Source of the DNA: DASUMP01 sp036277635
Lineage (GTDB): Bacteria; Actinomycetota; Acidimicrobiia; IMCC26256; PALSA-610
Direction: 5' to 3'
DNA: 8,273 nt
NCBI GenBank assembly: GCA_036277635.1
Contig: DASUMP010000261.1
Span: 1 to 8,273, forward strand
The position numbers were made by a program, and so were the translations under genes. Positions 1-6,092 of the stretch are shown piece by piece; the stretch's first letter is position 1, and every line of letters begins with the position of its first letter. A model generated the notes under the pieces. That model was not told the origin of the DNA and searched no databases. It was given only the letters and a program-made list of their open reading frames with translations.

Positions 1-1
1 C

Positions 2-1120
2 GACGGCGGCGGCGATTCGTCCGGCCCGATCGAAGAGATCGGCGAGGGCGAAGGCGAAGTCGTCATCATCGCGTGGCCGGGCTACATCGAACGGGGCGAG
101 ACCGACCCGGCCTACGACTGGGTGACCGAGTTCGAAGAGGAGTCCGGCTGCTCGGTCAACGTCAAGACTGCGGCCACCTCCGACGAGATGGTCGCTCTCA
201 TGACCGGCAGCGACGAGTTCGACCTCGTCACCGCGTCCGGCGACGCGAGCCTTCGGCTCATCCTCGGCGGCACGGTGCAAGAGGTGAACACCGACCTCAT
301 CGAGAGCTGGGACACCGTCGACGAACGCCTGCAGGAGGCGGAGTGGCACTTCGTCGACGGCAAGCACTACGGCGTTCCGTACCAGTGGGGCTCGAATGTC
401 TTGATGTACAACACCGAGGCGTTCCCCGAGCCGCCGACGTCGTGGAACGTGGTGTTCGAAGAGACGACGCTCGGTGACGGCCAGTCGAACGCCGATCGGA
501 TCCAGGCGTACGACGGTCCGATCTACGTGGCCGACGCCGCGCTGTATCTGAAGGCCCACCAGCCCGAGCTCGGGATCGACGATCCGTACGCGCTGAGCCG
601 GGAGCAGTTCGAGGCCGCCCTCGACCTGTTGCGCACGCAGCGGACCCTGGTGAACCGCTACTGGCACGACGCGTTCGTCCAGATCGAGGACTTCACCAAC
701 GAGGGTGTCGTGGCGTCGAGCTCGTGGCCGTTCCAGGTCAACCTGCTCAAGGCCGACGGTCAGCCGATCGAGAGCACCATCCCCGAGGAAGGTGCGACCG
801 GCTGGGCCGACACGACGCTGATGCACAAGGACGCGCCGCACCCGAACTGCGCGTACATGTGGATGGAGTGGTCGCTGAACCCCAAGCTGCAGGGTGACCT
901 CGCGGCCTGGTTCGGTTCGGTGCCGTCGGTGCTCGACGCCTGCACGGGCAACGAGCTCCTCACCGACGAGGGCTGTTCGACGAATGGTCTCGACAACTTC
1001 GACCGCATCAGCTTCTGGAAGACCCCGACCTCCGACTGCTTCGGCAAGGGCGAGGACGGTGACTGCGTGCCGTACCACGAGTGGGTGACGCAGTACCTCG
1101 CCGTGATCGGCGGCCGGTAG
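2..1120 (+). CDS. PotD-like ABC transporter solute-binding protein (5' end outside window)
   Basis: The reading frame is open from the left edge, so the start codon and signal peptide are missing; 372 codons are visible. The first residues are an acidic, glycine-rich linker (DGGGDSSG, then GEGEGE) of the kind that follows a lipoprotein signal peptide in Gram-positive binding proteins, so a lipid-anchored extracytoplasmic protein is inferred. Family features are the opening strand VVIIAWPGY (visible residues 20-28), the hinge-region motif YGVPYQWGSNVLMYN (123-137), EEGATGWADT (262-271) and the C-terminal GSVPSV (305-310). These match the spermidine/putrescine (PotD/PotF) type of binding protein, which delivers ligand to a two-permease importer such as the one encoded just downstream. 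Six cysteines (50, 283, 314, 325, 346, 355) suggest disulfides. A GTG at 122 is in frame but is internal, because homologous-looking sequence precedes it. The ligand cannot be read from the sequence. Confidence 0.88.
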   Translation, partial: DGGGDSSGPIEEIGEGEGEVVIIAWPGYIERGETDPAYDWVTEFEEESGCSVNVKTAATSDEMVALMTGSDEFDLVTASGDASLRLILGGTVQEVNTDLIESWDTVDERLQEAEWHFVDGKHYGVPYQWGSNVLMYNTEAFPEPPTSWNVVFEETTLGDGQSNADRIQAYDGPIYVADAALYLKAHQPELGIDDPYALSREQFEAALDLLRTQRTLVNRYWHDAFVQIEDFTNEGVVASSSWPFQVNLLKADGQPIESTIPEEGATGWADTTLMHKDAPHPNCAYMWMEWSLNPKLQGDLAAWFGSVPSVLDACTGNELLTDEGCSTNGLDNFDRISFWKTPTSDCFGKGEDGDCVPYHEWVTQYLAVIGGR

Positions 1121-1132
1121 CCCCATCGACGC

Positions 1133-1158
1133 GTGGCCGGGGCGCGAGCCCCGGCCAC
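1133..1158 (+). promoter_or_regulatory. Intercistronic GC-rich stem-loop with GCGA tetraloop
   Basis: In the 56-base gap between the binding-protein stop and the first permease start, GTGGCCGGGGC (1133-1143) pairs perfectly with GCCCCGGCCAC (1148-1158) around the loop GCGA, a GNRA tetraloop. Ten of the 11 pairs are G-C. No T-run follows, so a classical intrinsic terminator is unlikely. Stable stem-loops after the binding-protein gene are known in other importer operons (for example between malE and malF), where they protect the upstream message and lower permease output. The same role is inferred here. Confidence 0.7.
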
Positions 1159-1176
1159 CGCCGTCGTCCTCGCACG

Positions 1177-2145
1177 ATGAGCGTCACCACCGCCCCCGCC
1201 GAGTCGTCGCCGGTCCCCGAGCGGCCGCGCTCGGGCGTACGCCGGCGCCCCGTGTCGGGCTGGTTCTATCGCCACCCGCGCCTGCGCGTCGCGTTGCTGC
1301 TCGTGCCGCCGCTGCTGTGGCTCGGCGTGGTCTATCTCGGTTCGCTGCTCGCGCTGTTGGTGCAGAGCTTCTACGCCGTCGACGACTTCACCGGTCAGGT
1401 CGACGAGTCGTTCACGTTGCAGACCTGGGAGCGCCTGCTCACACGGGCCAACTTCGACGTGATGTTCCGCACCGCCGGGATGGCCGCGGCGGTGACGGTC
1501 GCGTCCGCGATCATCGCGTTCCCATTGGCGTACTTCATGGCCCGCGTCGCGCGGAACCGCACCAAGACGTGGCTCTTCGTCGCGATCCTGTTGCCGCTGT
1601 GGTCGAGCTACCTCGTGCGCGTCTACGCGTGGAAGCTCATCCTCGCCAAGGAAGGCGTGTTCACGTGGTTCGTCGACCGCCTCGGTCTGAACTTCGCCCT
1701 CGACTGGGTCCTCGACCTCCCGACGATCGGGGGACCGAGCCTGTCGGTGTCGTTGTTCGGCCAGTGGATCGTGTTCGTGTACATCTGGCTCCCGTACATG
1801 ATCCTGCCGATCGAGGCCGCGCTGGAGCGCGTCCCCGCGTCGGTGGTCGAAGCATCCGGCGACCTCGGCGCCCGCAACCCCACCACGTTGCGGCGCATCA
1901 TCTGGCCGCTCGCGATCCCCGGCGTGATCGCCGGGTCGATCTTCACGTTCTCGTTGACGTTGGGCGACTACATCATCCCGACGATCATCGGCGACTCCTC
2001 GCCGTCGATCGGTGCGTCGATCTACATCCAGCAGGGCACCGCCGGCAACCTGCCGCTCGCGGCGGCGTGGTCGGTCGTGCCGATGGTGATCATGGCCGTC
2101 TACCTGATGCTCGCGCGCCGCCTCGGCGCGTTCGAGGCGCTGTGA
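1177..2145 (+). CDS. ABC transporter permease, PotB-like
   Basis: A 322-residue inner-membrane subunit of a binding-protein-dependent importer. After a basic, proline-rich cytoplasmic N-terminus (1-37), about six hydrophobic segments are visible near residues 38-62, 100-122, 132-153, 195-216, 248-272 and 295-313. The cytoplasmic EAA loop that contacts the ATPase is clear: EASGDLGA from residue 225, then P244-L-A and PG at 248-249. The extracytoplasmic loop and length fit the PotB/CysU-like class of the spermidine/putrescine family. I chose the ATG at 1177. The frame is open back to 1081, but that part overlaps the binding-protein gene and the stem-loop and does not look like protein. No clear Shine-Dalgarno precedes the ATG, so translation may be weak or depend on upstream ribosomes. 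The stop overlaps the next start (TGATG), indicating translational coupling. Confidence 0.92.
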   Translation: MSVTTAPAESSPVPERPRSGVRRRPVSGWFYRHPRLRVALLLVPPLLWLGVVYLGSLLALLVQSFYAVDDFTGQVDESFTLQTWERLLTRANFDVMFRTAGMAAAVTVASAIIAFPLAYFMARVARNRTKTWLFVAILLPLWSSYLVRVYAWKLILAKEGVFTWFVDRLGLNFALDWVLDLPTIGGPSLSVSLFGQWIVFVYIWLPYMILPIEAALERVPASVVEASGDLGARNPTTLRRIIWPLAIPGVIAGSIFTFSLTLGDYIIPTIIGDSSPSIGASIYIQQGTAGNLPLAAAWSVVPMVIMAVYLMLARRLGAFEAL

Positions 2146-2948
2146 TGACCCGCGCGTCGCGCCACGTCGGACTGCGGCTCAGCGCGGCCGCCGTCATCTT
2201 GTTCTTGCACTTCCCGATCTTCATCGTGTTCCTCTACGCGTTCACATCGAGCGACGCGAGCTTCCGCTTCCCGCCGCCCGGGCTCACCACGAAGTGGTTC
2301 GGCGTCGCTCGCGACAACAGCGACATCTGGGAGGCGATGTGGCTGTCGGTGCGCGTCGCGTTGCTCGCCACGGTGCTCGCCCTGGTCCTCGGGAGCCTCG
2401 CGGCCGCCGCGATCCACCGGGCCCGGTTCTTCGGACGCGAGACCGTGTCGTTCCTCGTGATCCTCCCGATCGCGCTCCCGGGCATCATCACCGGCATCGC
2501 GCTGCGATCCGCGATCAACATCACCGACTTCTCGTTCGGCTACGTCACGATCGTCGCCGGACACGCGACGTTCTGCGTCGTCGTCGTGTACAACAACGTG
2601 ATCGCCCGCCTCCGACGAACGTCCGGCTCCGTGATCGAAGCGTCGATGGATCTCGGAGCGTCGGGGTTCCAGACGCTGCGCTACGTGCTGCTCCCGACGA
2701 TCGGCACCGCGCTCCTCGCCGGCGGCATGCTCGCATTCGCGCTCTCGTTCGACGAGATCATCGTGACCACGTTCACCGCGGGTCAGCAGCAGACGCTGCC
2801 CATCTGGATCTTCTCGAGCCTGTTCCGCCCGCGCCAGCGCCCGGTGACGAACGTGGTGGCGATGATCGTCGTGCTGGTGACGCTCGTGCCGATCATCCTC
2901 GCCCAACGGCTCACGCGCGACACCAGCGGCCTCACCGGCCGGGTGTGA
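2145..2948 (+). CDS. ABC transporter permease, PotC-like
   Basis: A 267-residue second permease that would pair with the preceding one to form the membrane channel. Hydrophobic segments lie near residues 11-33, 66-90, 101-122, 131-152, 186-207 and 235-253. The EAA loop reads IEASMDLGA from residue 164, followed by LLP at 182-184 and G at 193. The N-terminal segment with FPIFIVFLYAF (23-33) is typical of PotC-type subunits, which have a short cytoplasmic N-terminus. The ATG overlaps the previous TGA by one base, and a weak GAGG (2134-2137) sits 7 bases upstream. The frame is open far upstream, but that part lies over the first permease in another frame and is arginine/proline-rich shadow sequence. 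The ATPase partner is not in this window. Confidence 0.92.
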   Translation: MTRASRHVGLRLSAAAVILFLHFPIFIVFLYAFTSSDASFRFPPPGLTTKWFGVARDNSDIWEAMWLSVRVALLATVLALVLGSLAAAAIHRARFFGRETVSFLVILPIALPGIITGIALRSAINITDFSFGYVTIVAGHATFCVVVVYNNVIARLRRTSGSVIEASMDLGASGFQTLRYVLLPTIGTALLAGGMLAFALSFDEIIVTTFTAGQQQTLPIWIFSSLFRPRQRPVTNVVAMIVVLVTLVPIILAQRLTRDTSGLTGRV

Positions 2949-2983
2949 CGAGCCACACCGACACGGCACCTGTCACCCGTGAC
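2942..2983 (+). promoter_or_regulatory. Small inverted repeats between permease and binding-protein genes
   Basis: Two symmetries occupy the short gap. GGTGTG (2942-2947) pairs with CACACC (2954-2959) around a 6-base loop and covers part of the permease stop codon. GTCAC (2972-2976) and GTGAC (2979-2983) form an inverted repeat with a 2-base spacer that covers the GTG start codon. The first could form a modest RNA hairpin; the second is too tightly spaced for one and would be a protein-binding site if it means anything. Both may be chance in sequence of this composition. Confidence 0.25.
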
Positions 2984-4025
2984 GGCCCCGCTCGTGCTCG
3001 GTGTGCTCTACGACTTCCCCCAGGGCGACGGTGGCGCGCTGTTCGAGGCCGCGCTGCACGAAGGGCTGTCCGAGACCGCGGCGCGCCGGACCCGCCCGGT
3101 GACGCTGCGGTCGCTCGAAGTGCACGGCCTCCCGGCGGGATCGGCCGGCGAAGTCGAAGCGGGCCTGCGCCACCTCGCCGACGACGGTGTGTGTGCGGTG
3201 GTGGGTCCGTCGATCTCCGACAACGCGATCGTGGCCGCGCCGGTCGCCGACGCGCTCGGACTCGCGTGCATCAACTACTCGGGCGGCGAACGCACCCGCA
3301 GCGAGTGGATGTTCCACTACCAGGTGGGGTCGCTCGAAGAGGAGCCGCTGCTCCTCGCCGAGCGCATGGTGGAGCGCGGGCTCGAGCGCGCCGCGGTGGT
3401 GTTCGACGACTCCGTCGTCGGCCGCCGGTACGAGGAGTGCTTCCGCCACGCGTGCGCGCGCCACGCGTGCACGCTCGTGGAGTCGCGCTCGGTCACGTCG
3501 CTCGCCACCGAGGTGACGTCCGAGCTCGACGCGCTGCGCGCGCACGCACCCGACGTCCTCGTGTACCTCGGGCTCGGGGTCTCGGCGCGCGCGGTCGCGG
3601 TCGGACTCGTCGAGGTCGCGTGGTCGGTGCCGGTCCTCGCGAACTCGGCGTTGATGTTCGGCTACGCGCGTCGCGACTGGCGGCTCGGGTTCGCGGGCTG
3701 GGAGTACATCGACACCGTCGCCGACGACAACAGCGTGCGCGACGCGTTCGCCCGTCGCCTGCCGCGCGCCGCGAGCGGACCGATCGGCTGCGCGGCGTAC
3801 GACATCGGACGCCTCCTCGGCGAGGCGCTGGTGCGCGCCCCCGACGGCGAGCGCCGCGCTGTCCACGACGCGCTCGAGGCCGTGAAGGGGCTCCCCGCGG
3901 CCAGCGGCCACGATGGCACCGTGGTCGGCTTCGGCGCCTGGGACCGTGGCGCGCTGCACGGCCGCTTCCTGGTGCTGCGCGAGTGGCACGACGGCCACAG
4001 CCGGCAGGTGGTCCGTCCCCGTTGA
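2979..4025 (+). CDS. Type-1 periplasmic-binding-fold protein (LivJ/AmiC class) lacking a visible signal peptide
   Basis: A 348-residue protein resembling the branched-chain amino acid or amide-binding family (Peripla_BP_6 fold). The first strand LVLGVLYDF starts at residue 5. Other family-like elements are VVGPSISDNA (74-83), LGLACINYSGG (93-103), the second-lobe strand AAVVFDDSVVGRRYEE (138-153), and DVLVYLGLG (192-200) followed by the inter-lobe segment VPVLANSALM (217-226). The fold begins almost at the N-terminus, with no hydrophobic leader or lipobox, so the product is predicted cytoplasmic unless the start is wrong. GTG 2979 is the first in-frame start after the stop of the preceding gene (2946-2948, same frame), so a longer version is not available without readthrough. 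No clear Shine-Dalgarno is seen. The gap of 30 bases suggests one transcript with the permeases. It could be a cytosolic ligand sensor (as AmiC is) or a mis-targeted binding protein; the ligand is unknown. Confidence 0.8.
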   Translation: MTAPLVLGVLYDFPQGDGGALFEAALHEGLSETAARRTRPVTLRSLEVHGLPAGSAGEVEAGLRHLADDGVCAVVGPSISDNAIVAAPVADALGLACINYSGGERTRSEWMFHYQVGSLEEEPLLLAERMVERGLERAAVVFDDSVVGRRYEECFRHACARHACTLVESRSVTSLATEVTSELDALRAHAPDVLVYLGLGVSARAVAVGLVEVAWSVPVLANSALMFGYARRDWRLGFAGWEYIDTVADDNSVRDAFARRLPRAASGPIGCAAYDIGRLLGEALVRAPDGERRAVHDALEAVKGLPAASGHDGTVVGFGAWDRGALHGRFLVLREWHDGHSRQVVRPR

Positions 4026-4041
4026 TGTCGCACCCCGGTCG

Positions 4042-4047
4042 TACGAT
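4042..4047 (+). promoter_or_regulatory. Possible -10 box (TACGAT) for the small-protein gene
   Basis: TACGAT fits the actinobacterial TANNNT -10 pattern and lies in the 64-base gap, 42 bases before the ATG at 4090. It sits in the context GTACGATGCCG, nearly repeated before the polymerase gene (GTACGGTGCCG at 5122-5132). A TTGATG at 4022-4027 could act as a -35 element, but the spacer would be only 14 bases, which is short. Confidence 0.35.
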
Positions 4048-4089
4048 GCCGGGAATCACACCGTTGTCATCTCCCGACCGGGAGGACCC

Positions 4090-4266
4090 ATGCGCACCGC
4101 CCTGCCGACCACGAACCCCACCGACACGCCCGCCCCGCCGGTGCACCTCGAGGCGTGCCTGGGCTTCGTCGCCGACGCCGACGGTGGGCCGTGCTGCGCC
4201 GTGTGCGGCTGGAGCGCCGACGACCACGACACGCTGAGCGCCGACGCGCTCGCCCGCGCGTCGTAG
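4090..4266 (+). CDS. Small cysteine-containing protein of unknown function, 58 aa
   Basis: Not recognised as a named family. An excellent ribosome-binding site, GGGAGGA at 4080-4086, lies 3 bases before the ATG and fixes the start. The N-terminus (1-18) is rich in Thr and Pro. The rest holds HLEAC at residues 19-23 and a cluster with C34, C35 and C38 in CCAVCGWSADDHD, ending in an acidic, alanine-rich tail. The cysteines plus His19 and His45 could bind a metal ion in zinc-ribbon style, but the spacing is not a standard ribbon, so this is inference. No membrane segment or signal peptide is visible. It could be a tail gene of the transport cluster or have its own promoter. It converges on ku, with 9 bases between the two stops. 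That it is a real gene rests mainly on the strong ribosome-binding site and the non-shadow composition. Confidence 0.65.
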   Translation: MRTALPTTNPTDTPAPPVHLEACLGFVADADGGPCCAVCGWSADDHDTLSADALARAS

Positions 4267-4267
4267 C

Positions 4268-4286
4268 CCGCGAGGTCAGCTCGCGG
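4268..4286. terminator. Candidate bidirectional hairpin between the small gene and ku
   Basis: CCGCGAG (4268-4274) and CTCGCGG (4280-4286) are perfectly complementary around a 5-base loop (GTCAG). The hairpin begins one base after the small gene's TAG and its loop contains the ku TGA. Being symmetric, it could act on transcripts from both sides. On the plus strand it is followed by CTTGCTT, a poor T-run; on the minus strand there is none. It is therefore at best an imperfect intrinsic terminator, or a 3'-end stabiliser. Confidence 0.5.
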
Positions 4287-5046
4287 CTTGCTTGAGGCTC
4301 GCCTCGAGCGCGGCCACGAGATCGAGCACCTTCGCGGGTGCCTCGGGCGCGGGCTGGGTCACGATCTCTTCGCCCGCCGCCTTCTGCTCGATGAGCGCCA
4401 GGAGTTGCTCGCGGTACTGGTCGTGGAAGCGCTCCGGTTCGAACGGTTCCGTGAGCGACTCCACCAGCTGGTGCGCCATCGTGCGCTCACGGTCGGTGAG
4501 CTCCACGTCGTCGGGGACGAGCCCCTCTCGCGGGAGCACCTCGTCGGCGAAGCGCATCGTCTCGATGCACAGCACACCGTCGAGCGGACGGATCGCGACG
4601 AGTCGCTCCTTCGAGCGGATCACGACCCGCCCGATCGCCACCTTCCCGAGCTCCTCCATCGCTTCGAGGAGCAAGCGGTAGGGCTTCGTGCCGCGCTCGT
4701 CGGGCGACAGGTAGTACGGCTGATCGAAGTAGATCGGGTCGATGTCGGCGAGGTCGATGAACTGCTCGATCTCGATCGTGTGCGCCGACTTCGGTTGGAT
4801 CGCCTCGAGCTCGGCGGGCTCGATCACCACGTACTGACCCTTCGAGATCTCGTAGCCCTTCACGATGCGATCGTTCGTGACCTCTTCGCCGGATTGCTCC
4901 GAGACTCGCCGGTAGCGGATGCGCGCGCCGGTGCCTTCCTCGAGCTGGTTGAACGAGACGTCGTGGCTCTTGGTCGCGGAGACGAGGCGCACCGGCACCT
5001 GCACGAGCCCGAAGCTGATGGACCCGGTCCAGATCGCGCTCGGCAT
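4276..5046 (-). CDS. ku: Bacterial Ku, DNA double-strand-break end-binding protein
   Basis: A 256-residue Ku, expected to form a homodimeric ring that threads onto broken DNA ends and recruits LigD-type enzymes in non-homologous end joining. The N-terminal signature AIWTGSISFGLVQVPV (4-19) is diagnostic. Further family motifs are YYLSPDERGTKPYRLLLEAM (111-130), GRVVIRSKERLVAIRP (139-154) and the minimal C-terminal segment FHDQYREQLLALIEQKAAG (207-225), which in characterised bacterial Ku proteins is needed for LigD interaction. The protein stops soon after (LVAALEASLKQAAS), so it lacks the lysine-rich tail found in some mycobacterial and other Ku proteins. I chose the ATG at 5046: a strong GAGGAGGT lies 4 bases upstream and the product begins exactly at the conserved N-terminus. 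An in-frame ATG at 5082 would add 12 residues and place the Shine-Dalgarno inside the gene. It is divergent from the polymerase partner gene. Confidence 0.97.
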   Translation of the reverse strand: MPSAIWTGSISFGLVQVPVRLVSATKSHDVSFNQLEEGTGARIRYRRVSEQSGEEVTNDRIVKGYEISKGQYVVIEPAELEAIQPKSAHTIEIEQFIDLADIDPIYFDQPYYLSPDERGTKPYRLLLEAMEELGKVAIGRVVIRSKERLVAIRPLDGVLCIETMRFADEVLPREGLVPDDVELTDRERTMAHQLVESLTEPFEPERFHDQYREQLLALIEQKAAGEEIVTQPAPEAPAKVLDLVAALEASLKQAAS

Positions 5047-5050
5047 GGAG

Positions 5051-5058
5051 ACCTCCTC
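5051..5058 (-). promoter_or_regulatory. Strong Shine-Dalgarno of ku, with a small hairpin just upstream
   Basis: On the minus strand the sequence reads GAGGAGGT, then CTCC, then ATG; this decides the ku start. One base upstream on the mRNA, GGGGT and ACCCC (5069-5073 and 5060-5064) could form a 5-bp stem with a 4-base loop. That is a possible but unproven modulator of ribosome access. Confidence 0.75.
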
Positions 5059-5122
5059 GGGGGTACCGACCCCAACTCGCACAGGTGCAGACTCGTGGCC
5101 CGCCGGGGCGCACGGCCGCGCG

Positions 5123-5128
5123 TACGGT
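5123..5128 (+). promoter_or_regulatory. Possible -10 box (TACGGT) for the polymerase gene
   Basis: The 134-base region between the divergent ku and polymerase starts (5047-5180) must hold both promoters. GTACGGTGCCG at 5122-5132 carries a TANNNT -10 match 52 bases before the ATG at 5181, and nearly repeats the motif at 4041-4051. TAGCCT at 5134-5139 is a second candidate. No convincing -35 element is seen for either, and I could not identify the ku promoter. Confidence 0.3.
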
Positions 5129-5180
5129 GCCGATAGCCTCGCCGATCGTACTGCTCGACGTGCTCCGGACCGGCGGCTCC

Positions 5181-6092
5181 ATGTCCGACACCATCAGCGT
5201 CGACGTCGACGGGCGACTGCTCTCGCTCTCGAACCTGACGAAGGTCCTCTACCCCGGATCGGGTTCCACGAAAGCCGACGTCATCGAGTACTACCGCCGC
5301 GTCGCGCCGGTGATGCTGCCCCATCTCCGCGGTCGGGCGCCCACGCTCGTGCGCGCACCCGACGGCGTGCGCGGCGAGGTGTTCTTCGAGAAGCGGCGTC
5401 CACCGCACGCGCCCGAATGGGTCCCGAGCGCGGTCGTGGGCCGCTACGACCACCACCAGGGCTACGAAGCCGGCCTCGTCGACGACCTGCCCACGCTCGT
5501 GTGGGTCGCGAACCTCGCCGCGCTCGAGCTGCACACGCACCAGGCGCGCGTCACCGATCCCGAGCACCCCACCGCCGCGGTGATCGACCTCGATCCCGGC
5601 GCGCCGGCCGGGATGCTCGAGTGCTGCGCGATCGCCCTCTCGCTCCACGACGTCTGCGAACAGCTCGGCCTCGTCGTCGTCGTGAAGAGCTCGGGCGGCA
5701 AGGGTCTCCACTTGTCGGTGCCGCTCAACAACGGCGCGAGCACCGCGGACGACACGAAGCGGTTCGCGCTGGCGCTCGGGCAGCTGCTCGAGTCGCGTGT
5801 CCCCGACCGCGTCACCACCACGATGGCGAAGGCGGCGCGACCCGGCAAGGTCTTCGTCGACTGGAGCCAGAACGACCGCGCCAAGACCACCGTGTGCGCG
5901 TACTCGTTGCGCATCGGCGAACGACCGACCGTGTCGGCGCCGCTCACGTGGGACGAGGTACAAGGCGCCCTCGACGCGCGCGAGCCCGAGCGTCTCGTGT
6001 TCGAAGCCTCCGAGGTGTTGGCGCGCGTCGCCGAGCACGGCGACCTGTTCGCCCCCAACCTCATCGTGCGCCAAGAGCTCCCGACGTTCTAG
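5181..6092 (+). CDS. ligD: Stand-alone LigD-type polymerase/primase domain (NHEJ polymerase)
   Basis: A 303-residue archaeo-eukaryotic-primase-type polymerase equivalent to the polymerase domain of LigD. It would add nucleotides, often ribonucleotides, at Ku-bound broken ends before ligation. All key residues are visible: D136 and D138 in AVIDLDPG, the SSGGKGLH motif (170-177) with H177, and the third metal ligand D227 in KVFVDWSQN (223-231). K21 (in LTKVLYP) and K31 lie where the domain's 5'-phosphate contacts are expected. The N-terminus VDVDGRLLSLSNLTKVLYP is typical, which supports the ATG at 5181; in-frame codons back to 5085 give no family sequence. No ligase or phosphoesterase domain follows, so the ligase must be encoded elsewhere. 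Split versions are known, so this is not a truncation. It is divergent from ku and followed after 9 bases by an SDR gene. The symbol refers to the domain family only. Confidence 0.94.
   Translation: MSDTISVDVDGRLLSLSNLTKVLYPGSGSTKADVIEYYRRVAPVMLPHLRGRAPTLVRAPDGVRGEVFFEKRRPPHAPEWVPSAVVGRYDHHQGYEAGLVDDLPTLVWVANLAALELHTHQARVTDPEHPTAAVIDLDPGAPAGMLECCAIALSLHDVCEQLGLVVVVKSSGGKGLHLSVPLNNGASTADDTKRFALALGQLLESRVPDRVTTTMAKAARPGKVFVDWSQNDRAKTTVCAYSLRIGERPTVSAPLTWDEVQGALDAREPERLVFEASEVLARVAEHGDLFAPNLIVRQELPTF

Noticed and set aside
2945..2980. GTGTGA overlap at 2943-2948 as a coupled start for the next gene
   Set aside because: GTG 2945 is in a different frame from the binding-protein gene and leads only into the shadow frame.
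2973..3998. 341-codon minus-strand frame antisense to the type-1 binding-protein gene
   Set aside because: Its codons mirror those of the sense gene, with low-complexity Arg/Val/His content and no motif.
2294..4237. Very long plus-strand open frame of 647 codons
   Set aside because: It crosses two well-supported genes in another frame, is overwhelmingly Arg/Pro/His-rich, and shows no domain; a composition artefact of GC-rich DNA.
4025..4237. ATG at 4025 overlapping the TGA of the binding-protein gene, suggesting a coupled small gene
   Set aside because: The product is Pro/Arg-rich and in a different frame from the 4090 gene, which has a much better ribosome-binding site.
5060..5073. GGGGTACCGACCCC as an intrinsic terminator between ku and the polymerase
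   Set aside because: The genes diverge, so no transcript ends here; the stem is short and without a T-run.
5047..5082. Longer ku start at 5082
   Set aside because: It would put the strong Shine-Dalgarno inside the gene and add residues before the conserved AIWTGSISFG terminus.
5085..5180. Longer polymerase start at 5085
   Set aside because: The extra 32 residues show no family similarity and cover the likely promoter region; the ATG at 5181 gives the normal LigD-polymerase N-terminus.
4860..6074. 404-codon minus-strand frame antisense to the polymerase gene
   Set aside because: It overlaps a polymerase with every catalytic motif intact and runs into ku in another frame; no recognisable protein.
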